From: Micromussa lordhowensis
Taxonomy: Eukaryota; Cnidaria; Anthozoa; Scleractinia; Lobophylliidae
Assembly: GCA_964020085.1 (NCBI GenBank)
Contig: OZ026606.1
Location: 16,091,280 to 16,155,279 of the forward strand
Reading direction: 5' to 3'
DNA: 64,000 bases
Both the position numbers and the translations under genes were made by a program. Below the pieces are notes generated by a model that saw nothing but the letters and a program-made list of their open reading frames with translations, was not told where the DNA came from and did not search any database. Shown here one piece after another: positions 33,428 through 45,040 of this stretch (positions are counted from its first letter, which is position 1; each line of letters begins with the position of its first letter).

Positions 33428-33616
33428 TTCGTTAAATTCATTCAGAAACTTTGTTGATTATCTTTTACGCACCTGTCAAGAGAGGACTGTTTTAAGGCCG
33501 CTGGTCTCTCCCCCATCTGCAGTCGTCTGAGCAAGTTATAATTAATTGAACAAGTTTTTTTACGATTCAGTTACTTTTCCCTATGCACAATATTTGAAAG
33601 GGAGGAGGGGGGAGGG

Positions 33617-34855
33617 TAGTCTCCTCCGCAGCCGTTATTAGGGTCGTCACGCAACGCTTCTCCCCCACTAACGGCTGCTTAAACCCGAACCCCATTTGTT
33701 TCCGCGTATTAGCCAATCACAACATCACTCACATATTCCTGAGTCGTTCGCGCCAAGACTAATTGTCCAATGACAACTCGTGTTCTATCGGCTACTGATG
33801 GTGACGTCGCTCGAAGAAGCCTTTGTTTTGGTGTCTTCCAAGTTCAAAATCCCCACTTTAAATTATCAACAGAAGTTGGCAATTGAAAAAATAGTTCAAA
33901 TAAGAAAGATGTTTTTGTGAACCTGCTTACCGGCTTTGCAAATCTCTGATTTATCAAGCGCTTCCACTTGTGTTTGATCACACCACCAACCTTCCGGCGT
34001 CGATGTCAACTGGAAGGGGAGAACTTCCGTTCAGTTGTGCATTTGGAAAAGCGCGTAAGATCAGACCAAAGGGATGACTTTGAATCGGTGATAAGCAGGA
34101 ACACAGCGGCGTTCTGTCAGCAGAAATTGGTGTTCCCAACGCATCCGAATCTTCGTGGATGACAGAAGAAGTACAAGTGGTATCGGCAAATCGTAAGCTA
34201 ATCGTATTTGGATGCTTTTCCTCGAGGTGATGAAGTTGATGTATTTTGACACCTCTGTCGGCATTCTCGTCTGGATATAATTCTTGGCTTGCACTGTCAC
34301 GGAATATAAAAATAAATCGAAAACCATTTTCTCTTGCCTTGAAGACTTCTTCGATTTATTTTTTTTAGCTCCTTCAACTTATCCTATGCCCGATTAAATT
34401 TTATCAAACGCTGGTAGCATTTGTCCATACAGACGAACAGTTCGCTGTTTTCTGAGTAGCGACTCACGTCCACCGATAGCGAGGATCGGATGACTTCAGC
34501 AATGCCGAGTGAACTCTTTCCGAAAATGAAGATTTTGTTATTCTTGTGGGAAGCCGTCGAACAAATGAAGCACCTAGAGCTAATTTTTTAAAACTATTTT
34601 TTTGGACTTAGATCCATAGGAAATCTCTGTGATGCCTGGCAACATCTCGCGAAGGAGGCGATGAATTTACGCGGGAAACTGACGTCATTGACAAACTACT
34701 CATACATGATTGGTTTCAGAGCTAACAATAGGCAACGCGTGATTGGTGTATTCTGTAATTTTCACGTGAATTCAAAACAAAGGGAAACAAATGGGGTTCG
34801 GGAGTGGGGGAGAAGCGTTGCGTGACGACCCTAATAACGGCTGCGGAGGAGACTA
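33617..34855. mobile_element. Non-autonomous Mutator-like element with 9-bp target duplication
   Basis: Fifty-one-base perfect terminal inverted repeats start TAGTCTCCTCCGCAGCCGTT at 33617 and mirror at 34855; weaker similarity resumes after a gap (CCCGAACCCCATTTGTTTCC on both sides). The element is 1239 bp and flanked by an exact 9-bp duplication, GGGGGAGGG, at 33608-33616 and 34856-34864. Long TIRs plus a 9-bp duplication fit the Mutator (MULE) superfamily. No transposase frame is recognisable inside. It sits in an intron of the decayed discoidin gene. Confidence 0.85.
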
Positions 34856-37800
34856 GGGGGAGGGGGGGGGGGGACGTAATCTATGACGTGTTACTCGTTG
34901 AAAATGAAAGTAGTGTCCAGAGACATTTTTCCCGAATTGCGGTTAATTTAGAGGAAATAGAAGAAATATATCAAACACGAAAGATTTCATTTCCAAACAC
35001 CGAGAAAAGACTACAAAATACAACGCGTAGCGGAGTATTTTTTGTCAAACTCTGAAGAGTATGGAACTGTAGTAAAATACTGTTTCGAGTGCTTGATATA
35101 TTAAGCCATTTCCAAAAATTAGAATTCCGAATTAGTGCCGAGATTGCCGAGAATGAAGAATTAATTTGCGTGTTTTGGTCCCCTAGCCTCTGCACTAGGT
35201 TGGAATTTTAGGTATTTCAAAAATGACCCATTGCTTAATGACACGCAAAAATTCGTTGCACAGGCCTTTCTCACATTGCAAGCCGGTATATCTTCTGGTA
35301 CAGCTGCATTTGTGGCTCTCGGCAAGATCACTGCATGAGTCACCATTCCGACAAAGATTATGTACACAGTGGTTAACATCTGAAAAAGAAATAAGATTTT
35401 CTAATGTAATACTTAAAGATGATTTCCAGTCCCTACTGCGCACTCTCGAGAGTTTGTTTGCGGTTTTTGTTTTGTTTCATGTAAGATATCACGACTACTT
35501 ACATGAGGGAAATTCAAAGTTTCAAACCAACCACCATTATAGATGCGAAGCGGTCGAGGCTTGATGAAACAACTTCGCAGCTGTAAAAATCAATAAAGCT
35601 GTTGGAAAAAGAATTTGAAAGGCCTCAAAGATAAGGAATGTGGTTTCTAACGAGTAACATCGATTCGCATTCCATCGAGTGAGCTTTATAATGCCGATAA
35701 ACATTACGGGGTGCTGAGACTGTGCAGTACGGATTGGAAATCATAAATTTTAACTTGGGTGAAGGTTATGAAAACGTTGTAAGAAAATCAGTTTTCATTT
35801 TAATACCTTTTGTGCTGTTTTAACAACAACTAGCTTTTTTACCATAAATACATACGGTGTTACAAAAGCTTTTCTAAACTAAAACTAAAACAGTAATGGT
35901 TATCGTGAAAATATAATAAGGTTATGATAAAAAGAAGAATATTGCGTAGATCAAAGCAAGATTAAATGAATTTTGCTGATTGGATATTAATATAATGGTT
36001 TGCAGAAGTCATAAGTTCGCCGGTAATTGTTTAAAATTCGGAACGATATTTTATATATTTGTTTATACTTTGTCTCTTATAATAGAGTATTTAATGCAAT
36101 ACATAAGAAATGTTTGCACCAAAAATAATGGAAAAAGTCTATAAAAGTCTCTTTCTCGTACCCAAACTTTGTAGAAATCCTAATGTAAAACCGTTCCCAA
36201 CAAGTAAGGGAAGCTCCCATACGCGTCAGTTACGAAACTCACTCCCTGCCTTCTAAACTATAAACACCACACCTGCGCAATAGTTCTCACTCCAGGCCAC
36301 CTTGCTACTGCAGCTGAACACTTTGGATGCATCAATGAACTCACATGAACCCGCATTCAAGCAGGCGGTCAGCTGACAGTCGTGCTGTAGTAAAATAAAC
36401 GGGTGCAAAAAATTTCAAGATCATTCTAGACGAGATGCTAGAAAGTAGGTGTGTGTAATAAGTCATTTCAGATTAATTGCCTTTTGTCTCCGTTCCAAAA
36501 CGAGTCTTGTGAAACATAGGGATAGTTTCGCACGAAGACTCGTTTTCACACAGAGGCAATCGATAACTTGGAAATGGCCTGTTGCTATAGAACCTTTTTA
36601 AAAAAATCGAGTCAAGAGCCCGGCGATATTAAATAATAAACAAAGGAAGGTTAGAAAAGTTATTAAATGTACTCTCCAGTTGCTTGTTTCTCAGAGCACT
36701 TGTCAGATTTATCCAGCTAACTCTGAAAACTGTTCTAACACACTTTGGAATTATGTGGGCATAACTCATGATCTATGTGTGATATGGACAAAAGCGTGTT
36801 GATGTTTCTCCATATAAAATTGAACTTCCAGTTAAATATAAATAAATATGACATTTTTATAATCTTAATTGCATGTATTTAATGCAAGCAAGTTATTCTG
36901 TTAAATTTAATTTCATTTAATCGACTTTCACATGAGGGTGATAACTTAGAACTTAGATTCTTTCATCCAGACTCTCTCACATATTTTTCGTTTCTCTTTA
37001 GTTTTGTTCAAGATGAAACAACAACAACGACGATATTAAATATTAGGAGAAATGTAGACTCGGAAAAAAATTTGGCAGTAAAAAATCTTATATTTATTTG
37101 ATTATGTTAATACATTTTCTGTTAGCTCTTGTGACTCTTGTGATCAAACATATATTGACAGTTCAGACAATCTAAAACCTGACTTTGACATATCCGATAA
37201 GACGACTGTGATTACCGGTCAAGGCAATTGAATTCTGATCGAAACCAGAAAATCCTTCAACTAATGATTTAGAATATATTCAGAAATGTACAGCCATACC
37301 GTAGTTAAAAGCTTATCTAGCAACTTTACAGTTTGCTTTTGTTTTCACTTTCAAACTAAATAAAACAATTCAAGTCAGCTTGTTTGTCTTTTCCCAATCA
37401 GTGATCGTCTTAACTTCATATCGTAAAATTGAGAATAAACTGTTTCTTCATCGTACTCTAGCTCTTTTCCTTCGATAGGTGACTCTACTCCTCTGTCCTT
37501 TATACTCGTATCCTCGGAGACCCAGGGGCAGTTAGTTAGGGCGGGAGGAAATAAATCGGGCAAGATAATGAAGCGACGAAAGTTTACAAGTAAGGTGGGA
37601 AAAGCCCCTGGGAACCGACTCTTACCATACCATTTCCAAACGGCTCTGCCAATGCTGCTGCCTGATTGGGCAGAAAAATCCTTTGTATTATTCTGCCCAG
37701 TCGGCGAACAGTGGCTTCTGAGGTACTTTGGTGTGTTCTTATACGGGCATTGCTGCATCAGCCATCGTACTTGTGAGAGAAACTTTCATTTCAATTTACT

Positions 37801-37989
37801 TCAGAGAGCCATAGAAATTCGGGAAATCATTTCGGATGTTAACAAGAAAGACACTACGAGATTCGCCGGGAAAAATTTCGTTTCGACCGATCAAAGGTAT
37901 CGTAAAATAGTGGCTTGTTTATTAGCGAAGGACGTAAGATCAACACCTTTAATCCACGCAACCTCAGGGCAATTCTGTGTATCAGATTG

Positions 37990-38213
37990 TGCACCAAACA
38001 AGAATGTCCTCGACCAGACAGGAATCCCCAGAATGTTTGCATTCCTGACCCAGCACCGCCTGCGGTCACTTTGCCACGTCATACGAGTGGATGACGGGCG
38101 AATCCCCAAACACGTCCTGTATGCCGAGCTTGCCACTGGTTCCAGATATGCAGGAAGGTCTGTCCTACTATACAAGCACATCTCAAACAAGACATGATGG
38201 TCAAGCCTGCCGA
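37990..38213 (+). pseudogene. LINE C-terminal fragment
   Basis: Within a 209-codon + strand frame (37568-38197), the last third matches a conserved post-reverse-transcriptase region of LINEs: GIPRMFAFLTQHRLRSLCHV, then DDGRIPKHVLYAELATGSR and AGRSVLLYKH. The upstream part (37568-37990) is not convincingly the same element. It contains a short hairpin (TGGGCAGAA near 37669, TTCTGCCCA near 37691) suggesting another small insertion. This block replaces the upstream half of the PAN exon of the decayed discoidin paralogue. Confidence 0.68.
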
Positions 38214-38340
38214 TCTAGAATTTTCCTGTGCAGCCACAGCAGGCGCTGCAACTCAACCGCAAACTGAATTATAGCGCAGATTTTCTCTGTCTTCCAAGAC
38301 AGAAGGACACCTGATAACAAATCACATGGGCACTCGTACA

Positions 38341-38400
38341 TATGGAATTTTTCTTCGAGTGTTCAACTTTAGTATTGAACAAGAGAAGAAAACTTCCATA
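38341..38400. repeat. Inverted repeat / MITE-like hairpin
   Basis: TATGGAATTTTTCTTCGAGT continuing to GTTCAA (38341-38366) pairs with TTGAACAAGAGAAGAAAACT to CCATA (38375-38400) around an 8-base loop, with a few mismatches. It looks like a terminal or central hairpin of a small DNA element; no target duplication was identified. A poly-C tract follows at 38586-38599. Confidence 0.6.
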
Positions 38401-39029
38401 TTTTCAAGAAACTATATAATATATCCAACCTAAAAGCGGAACTCCTGATTACAAAAATTAACCATAAGAGAAAAAGAGGATTTGTTTTCTTGGCTCAGAA
38501 ACTAAAAAAATGATCAATTGTGAGCATGTAATTAATGAGCGTGTGGTTTCACTATTTTTCCCCGTTAAATTTTAGCAAACTATATACCGCATCACCCCCC
38601 CCCCCCCCGCCCGCCAAAAAAATCGTGATAAGTGATAAGGTTGTATTATTCTGGCAAGTGAGCTCCTTGTTTAGACAGTTGTCAATTAATCAAAACGTGG
38701 AGGTTCAATATCAAACATGCACCATTGGTGATGGCGCTACGCACCTACGAATAGACACGTGACACCCAAATTTCTTTTATCTCGATAGGTTACCAAATAT
38801 TTGAAATTATGGTGCTCTATATCTCCTATAAACAGCAGTGCTAAAATGAAGTTGATTGAACAAAATTCTAGCGATCAAAGCGGAGGCTTAAACGAGCGTC
38901 CTGAGTTCCCAATGCAAGGCAAGGCACGACTTACCATAATATATGGTAAGGAAAATTATATTTTATTATACGACTTCAATTTTTCTTGTTTGCCATATAA
39001 TAAACATCTTACAACCGCGTTTAGTCGGT
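38401..39029. other. Intergenic stretch, no gene seen
   Basis: AT-rich sequence with a homopolymer C tract near 38586. An 87-codon + strand frame at 38801-39064 has no recognisable domain and overlaps the repeat starting near 39030, so it is not called. Confidence 0.45.
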
Positions 39030-39310
39030 GTGTATTGGAGACCTCGGTTTATAGACCTCACTGATTTCGTTCTACATGCAACGATGTTTTTGGTCCAGAT
39101 TCTCCCATACAGACCTCTTTCTCGGTTACCAAATGCTATTTAAACACGGTTTATTTGTCAGCGTGAAACTTAATATAGAGATGTATTTAATGCCTGATAA
39201 ATGAGGTGCCAAATACCTAATTAATGAGATGTAGGCTGTGTAGGTACATGCGGGAGATTAATGTAATGCAGGCAGTGTAGGTATATGAGGGTGGTTTATG
39301 AGATGTCTAC
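39030..39310 (-). repeat. Flanking module: unique block plus 37-bp minisatellite (first copy)
   Basis: The block 39030-39140 (TACATGCAACGATG, CAGATTCTCCCATACAGA, CTCTTTCTCGGTTACCAAA) is followed by about three diverged reverse-orientation copies of the 37-bp unit (GAGATGTAGGCTGTGTAGGT and relatives, 39220-39310). The same block-plus-minisatellite order recurs in direct orientation at 50000-50260, on the other side of the right satellite. The pair therefore brackets the satellite like terminal direct repeats. Confidence 0.7.
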
Positions 39311-39334
39311 ATTCAAAGAGATCAAGAAAGATGT

Positions 39335-40309
39335 TTACGGTGGAGTTAACTAGCCGCCCAACCATCCGGGTGGTGTCACACTTATAAAGCGAGAGAACAA
39401 AAGGATGGCTGTGAGCCAATGAGAAAGCATTGACGTCATAGCCAAACTGGAAAAACCGGCTCGATTTGATTATTCAAAATGGCGGACATACCTTACGTTA
39501 GAATATGCTCATTTCCCAAACATTCATTTTACGCACGCCTATGTTCTGTACCGGCTACGTAATTTATGCTATACACACAGTCAGATAATATTCACGTTCA
39601 CCTTTTGTGTCTTGAGTTACAATGGCCGGATTAAATTTCGTTTAAGGTCCTCTCTGCCATATAATTTTAAATGTTGCAGCAAATTCGTCGATAACATATA
39701 CCGTCCACAAATACTTACTAGCGAAAACAACTTCCAGGGCCTCGTTACAGAAAGCATCACAATTTTCAATGTTGTTCCACCAGATATAATTGTCTCCGCA
39801 ATGTTTAGATTTCAGGTCAACTAAGTAGTGAGATCCCCGGGAACTGGAAACTACGGAGAGAGATATACGTATTGTAATAGTTACTTGGTTTGGAGAAGGA
39901 AAGATAACAGTATCAGTTCACTATGTTCAAGCATGCGATATGATGGCGATGGCCTTTAAGTTTTCAAAGCCTTAAGCTATACTAAAGAAGACGATGCAAA
40001 CGATTGCATTTGGCGTGTAGTTATGGGGAAGATGAAAAGGTATTGCTTTGTCGGATTAAGGTAACCGAGCTTGTTTCAACAGGACGGCAAAACTTCTCAT
40101 CGAAACGCTTAACAACTTTATCGCTAACTTAATAACAACCTTCACAAAGAGCTGCAATTTATGTGATTCTTTACGGTGTTTACAAGATACTCTCATCTGC
40201 ATCCGATTGTTCTTGGGATAAAACATGAGCAAAGCACAAGTGAGCCCCATGCGATGGAAGGCCTCGTGTCAATAAAAACTGTATCGACCTTCCACGCAGC
40301 CATTATTTT
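39335..40309 (-). repeat. Right arm of the large inverted duplication
   Basis: Reverse-complement match to 17022-18790 without that copy's younger insertions, so it shows the ancestral layout: promoter-like module, then sequence without genes, then satellite. Short open frames in it (for example 39612-39824) overlap the duplicated sequence and are not conserved as frames in the other arm. Confidence 0.88.
39381..39438 (-). promoter_or_regulatory. Promoter-like module in the right arm
   Basis: CTTATAAAG at 39381-39389, AGCCAAT at 39414-39420 and TGACGTCA at 39431-39438. Read on the minus strand the order is CRE, reverse CCAAT, TATA, as in the left arm, with CRE-to-TATA spacing within a few bases. 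The two arms have diverged at many positions around these motifs, so their retention suggests constraint; activity is inferred. Transcription would run away from the satellite. Confidence 0.45.
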
Positions 40310-40519
40310 GCCTGACCCGCGGCCTGCGCTTTTGGCCAAAAATCATAAGTGACCGAAACTGCTCCAAAGCCTGACCCGCGGCCTGCGCTTTTGGCCAAAA
40401 TTCATAAGTGACCGAAACTGCTCCCAAGCCTGACCCACGGCCTGCGCTTTTGGCCAAAAATCATAAGTGACCGAAACTGCTCCGAAGCCTGACCCGCGGC
40501 CTGCGCTTTTGGCCAAAAA

Positions 40520-43500
40520 TCATAAGTGACCGAAACTGCTCCGAAGCCTAACCCGCGGCCTGCGCTTTTGGCCAAAAATCATAAGTGACCGAAACTGCTC
40601 CGAAGCCTGACCCGCGGCCTGCGCTTTTGGCCAAAAATCATTAGTGACCGAAACTGCTCCTAAGCCTGACCCGCGGCCTGCGCTTTCGGCCAAAAATCAT
40701 AAGTGACCGAAACTGCTCCGAAGCCTGACCAGCGGCCTGCGCTTTTGGCCAAAAATCATAAGTGACCGAAACTGCTCATAAGCCTGACCCGCGGCCTGCG
40801 CCTTTCGCCAAAAATCATAAGTGAGCAAAACTGCTCCGAAGCCTGACCCGCGGCCTGCGCTTTTGGCCAAAAATCATAAGTGACCGAAACTGCTCCGAAG
40901 CCTGACCCGCGGCCTGCGCTTTTGGCCAAAAATCATAAGTGACCGAAACTGCTCCCAAGCCTTACCCACGGCCTGCGCTTTTGGCCAAAAATCATAAGTG
41001 ACTGAAACTTCTCCGAAGCCTGACCCGCGGCCTGCGCTTTTGGCCAAAAATCATAAGTGACCGAAACTGCTCCGAAGCCTGACCCGCGGTCTGCGCTTTT
41101 GGCCAAAAATCATAAGTGACCGAAACTGCTCCGAAGCCTGACCCGCGGCCTGCGCTTTTGGCCAAAAATCATAAGTGACCGAAACTGCTCCGAAGCCTGA
41201 CCCGCGGCCTGCGCTTTTGGCCAAAAATCATAGGTGACCGAAACTACTCCGAAGCCTGACCCGCAGCCTTCACTTTTGGCCAAAAATCATAAGTGACCGA
41301 AACTACTCCGAAGCCTGACCCGCGGCCTGCACTTTTGGCCAAAAATCATAGGTGACCGAAACTACTCCGAAGCCTGACCCGCAGCCTGCACTTTTGAGCA
41401 AAAATCATAAGTGACCGAAACTACTCTGAAGCCTGACCCGCGGCCTGCACTTTTGGCCAAAAATCATAAGTGACCGAAACTACTCCGACGCCTGACCTGC
41501 AGCCTTCACTTTTGGCCAAAAATCATAAGTGACCGAAACTACTACGAAGCCTGACCCGCGGCCTGCACTTTTGGCCAAAAATCATACGTGACCGAAACTA
41601 CTCCGAAGCCTGACCCGCAGCCTGCACTTTTGGCCAAAAATCATAAGTGACCGAAACTACTCCGAAGCCTGACCCGCAGCCTGCGCTTTTGGCCAAAAAT
41701 CATAAGTGACCGAAACTACTCCGAAGCCTGACCCGCAGCCTGCACTTTTGACCAAAAATCATAAGTGACCGAAACTACTCTGAAGCCTGACCCGCGGCCT
41801 GCACTTTTGGCCAAAAATCATAAGTGAACGAAACTACTCCGAAGGCTGACCCGCGGCCTGCACTTTTAGCCAAAATTCATAAGTGACCGAAACTACTCCG
41901 AAGCCTGACCCGCGGCCTGCACTTTTGGCCAAAAATGATAAGTGACCGAAACTACTCTGAAGCCTGACCCGCGGCCTGCACTTTTGGCCAAAAATCATAA
42001 GTGACAGATACTACTCCGAAGCCTGACCCGCAGCCTGCACTTTTGGCCAAAAATCATAAGTGACCGAAACTGCTCCGAAGCCTAACCCGCGGCCTGCGCT
42101 TTTGGCCAAAAATCATAAGTGACCGAAACTGCTCCGAAGCCTGACCCGCGGCCTGCGCTTTTGGCCAAAAATCATTAGTGACCGAAACTGCTCCTAAGCC
42201 TGACCCGCGGCCTGCGCTTTCGGCCAAAAATCATAAGTGACCGAAACTGCTCCGAAGCCTGACCAGCGGCCTGCGCTTTTGGCCAAAAATCATAAGTGAC
42301 CGAAACTGCTCCTAAGCCTGACCCGCGGCCTGCGCCTTTCGCCAAAAATCATAAGTGAGCAAAACTGCTCCGAAGCCTGACCCGCGGCCTGCGCTTTTGG
42401 CCAAAAATCATAAGTGACCGAAACTGCTCCGAAGCCTGACCCGCGGCCTGCGCTTTTGGCCAAAAATCATAAGTGACCGAAACTGCTCCCAAGCCTTACC
42501 CACGGCCTGCGCTTTTGGCCAAAAATCATAAGTGACTGAAACTTCTCCGAAGCCTGACCCGCGGCCTGCGCTTTTGGCCAAAAATCATAAGTGACCGAAA
42601 CTGCTCCGAAGCCTGACCCGCGGTCTGCGCTTTTGGCCAAAAATCATAAGTGACCGAAACTGCTCCGAAGCCTGACCCGCGGCCTGCGCTTTTGGCCAAA
42701 AATCATAAGTGACCGAAACTGCTCCGAAGCCTGACCCGCGGCCTGCGCTTTTGGCCAAAAATCATAGGTGACCGAAACTACTCCGAAGCCTGACCCGCAG
42801 CCTTCACTTTTGGCCAAAAATCATAAGTGACCGAAACTACTCCGAAGCCTGACCCGCGGCCTGCACTTTTGGCCAAAAATCATAGGTGACCGAAACTACT
42901 CCGAAGCCTGACCCGCAGCCTGCACTTTTGAGCAAAAATCATAAGTGACCGAAACTACTCTGAAGCCTGACCCGCGGCCTGCACTTTTGGCCAAAAATCA
43001 TAAGTGACCGAAACTACTCCGACGCCTGACCCGCAGCCTTCACTTTTGGCCAAAAATCATAAGTGACCGAAACTACTACGAAGCCTGACCCGCGGCCTGC
43101 ACTTTTGGCCAAAAATCATAAGTGACCGAAACTACTCCGAAGCCTGACCCGCAGCCTGCACTTTTGGCCAAAAATCATAAGTGACCGAAACTACGCCGAA
43201 GCCTGACCCGCAGCCTGCGCTTTTGGCCAAAAATCATAAGTGACCGAAACTACTCCGAAGCCTGACCCGCAGCCTGCACTTTTGACCAAAAATCATAAGT
43301 GACCGAAACTACTCTGAAGCCTGACCCGCGGCCTGCACTTTTGGCCAAAAATCATAAGTGAACGAAACTACTCCGAAGGCTGACCCGCGGCCTGCACTTT
43401 TAGCCAAAATTCATAAGTGACCGAAACTACTCCGAAGCCTGACCCGCGGCCTGCACTTTTGGCCAAAAATGATAAGTGACCGAAACTACTCTGAAGCCTG

Positions 43501-43600
43501 ACCCGCGGCCTGCACTTTTGGCCAAAAATCATAAGTGACAGATACTACTCCGAAGCCTGACCCGCAGCCTGCACTTTTGGCCAAAAATCATAAGTGACCG
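40520..43600 (-). repeat. 1534-bp (26-unit) tandem duplication in the right satellite
   Basis: Private variants repeat at 1534-bp spacing (26 x 59): CCTAACCCGCGG at 40547 and 42081, then GACCAGCGG, CGCCTTTCGCC, the GTGAGCAAAAC unit, TTCACTTTTGG and GACAGATACTAC in the same order. Only a few substitutions separate the two blocks, so the duplication is recent relative to the background divergence. Confidence 0.88.
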
Positions 43601-44436
43601 AAACTACTCCGAAGCCTGACCCGCAGCCTGCACTTTTGGCCAAAAATCATAAGTGACCGAAACTACTCTGAAGCCTGACCCGCGACCTGCACTTTTGGCC
43701 AAAAATAATAAGTGAAAGAAACCACTCCGAAGCCTGACCCGTGGCCTGCACTTTTGGCCAAAAATCATAAGTGACCGAAACTACTCCGAAGCCTGACCCG
43801 CGGTCTGCACTTGTGGCCAAAAATCATAAGTGACCGAAACTGCTCTGAAGCCTGTCCCGCGGCCTGCGCTTGTGGTCAAAAATCATAAGTGACCGAAAGT
43901 ACTCCGAAGCCTGCCCCGCGGCCTGCACTTTTGGCCAAAAATCATAAGTGACCGACACTACTCCGAAGCCTGACCCGCAGCCTTCACTTTTGGCCAAAAA
44001 TGATAAGTGACCGAAACTACTCCGAAGCCTGGCCCACGGCCTGCGCTTTTGGTAAAAAGTCGTAAGTGACCAAAAGTACTCCGAAGCCTGACCCGCGGCC
44101 TTGGTTTTTGGCCAAAATTCATAAGTGACCGAAACTACTCCGAAGACTGACCCGCGGCCTGCTCTTTTGGCCAAAAATCATAATTGACCGAAACTACTCC
44201 GAAGCGTGACCCGCGGCCTGCGCTTTTGGCCAAAAATCAAAAGTGACCGAAACTACTTTGAAGCCTGACCCGCGGCCTGCGCTTGTCGCTAAAATTCATA
44301 AGTGACCGAAACTACTCCGAAGCCTGATCCGCGGCCTGCGCTTTTGGCCAAAAATTATAAGTGACCGAAACTACTTTAAAGCCTGACCCGCGGCCTGCGC
44401 TTGTGGCTAAAATTGATAAGTGACCGAAACTACTCC

Positions 44437-45040
44437 GAAGGCTGACCAGCGGCCTGCGGTTTTGGCCAAAAAATCATAAGTTACCGAAACTACTCCGAAG
44501 CCTGACCCGCAGCCTGCACTTTTCGCCAAAAATCATAAGTGACCAAAACTACTCCGAAGCCTGACCCGCGGCCTGCACTTTTGGCCAAAAATCATAAGTG
44601 ACTGAAACTGCTCCGAAGCCTGACACGCAGGCTGCACTTTTGGCCAAAAATCATAAGTGACCGAAACTACTTTGAAGCCTGACCCGCAGCCTGCGCTTGT
44701 GGCTAAAATTGATAAGTGACCGAAACTACTCCGAAGGCTGACCAGCGGCCTGCGGTTTTGGCCAAAAAATCATAAGTTACCGAAACTACTCCGAAGCCTG
44801 ACCCGCAGCCTGCACTTTTCGCCAAAAATCATAAGTGACCAAAACTACTCCGAAGCCTGACCCGCGGCCTGCACTTTTGGCCAAAAATCATAAGTGACTG
44901 AAACTGCTCCGAAGCCTGACACGCAGGCTGCACTTTTGGCCAAAAATCATAAGTGACCGAAACTACTTTGAAGCCTGACCCGCAGCCTGCGCTTGTGGCT
45001 AAAATTGATAAGTGACCGAAACTACTCCAAAGCCTGACCC
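44437..45040 (-). repeat. Five-unit tandem duplication in the right satellite
   Basis: The variant GCTGACCAGCGGCCTGCGG occurs at 44441 and 44737 (296 bp, five units plus one extra A). The following units, including ACACGCAGGCTGCAC and TTGTGGCTAAAATTGAT, repeat in the same order. Confidence 0.8.

Larger units (their letters stand above)
31344..37476 (-). pseudogene. Decayed paralogue of the PAN-EGF-discoidin gene
   Basis: Remnants in gene order on the minus strand: end of the PAN exon (37414-37476, ELEYDEETVYSQFYDMK), first EGF exon (36273-36384, HDCQLTACLNAGSC, 112 nt as in the intact gene), second EGF exon (35266-35379, HCVHNLCRNGDSC, 114 nt), discoidin first half (32330-32661, PLGMENG and LWLQVDLQQTTRVTGIATQG) and discoidin second half (31344-31479). 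Breaks: the PAN exon lost its upstream part and donor (AAGTTAAGA); the second EGF exon ends in GGCCTGT where a GT donor is needed; the last exon has TGA replacing the Gly of the LGN motif plus a 2-nt deletion (136 nt versus 138). It is a tandem duplicate that lost function, upstream of the intact copy on the same strand. Confidence 0.85.

Noticed and set aside
37568..38197. 209-codon + strand frame as a single gene
   Set aside because: Only its last third is recognisable, as a LINE tail; the first part contains a small inverted repeat and runs across the broken PAN exon, so the whole frame is a chance fusion of repeats.
39335..40309. Inverted duplication as a sequencing or assembly fold-back artefact
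   Set aside because: The arms differ by many substitutions and by several insertions found in one arm only, and the satellites they lead into belong to different subfamilies.
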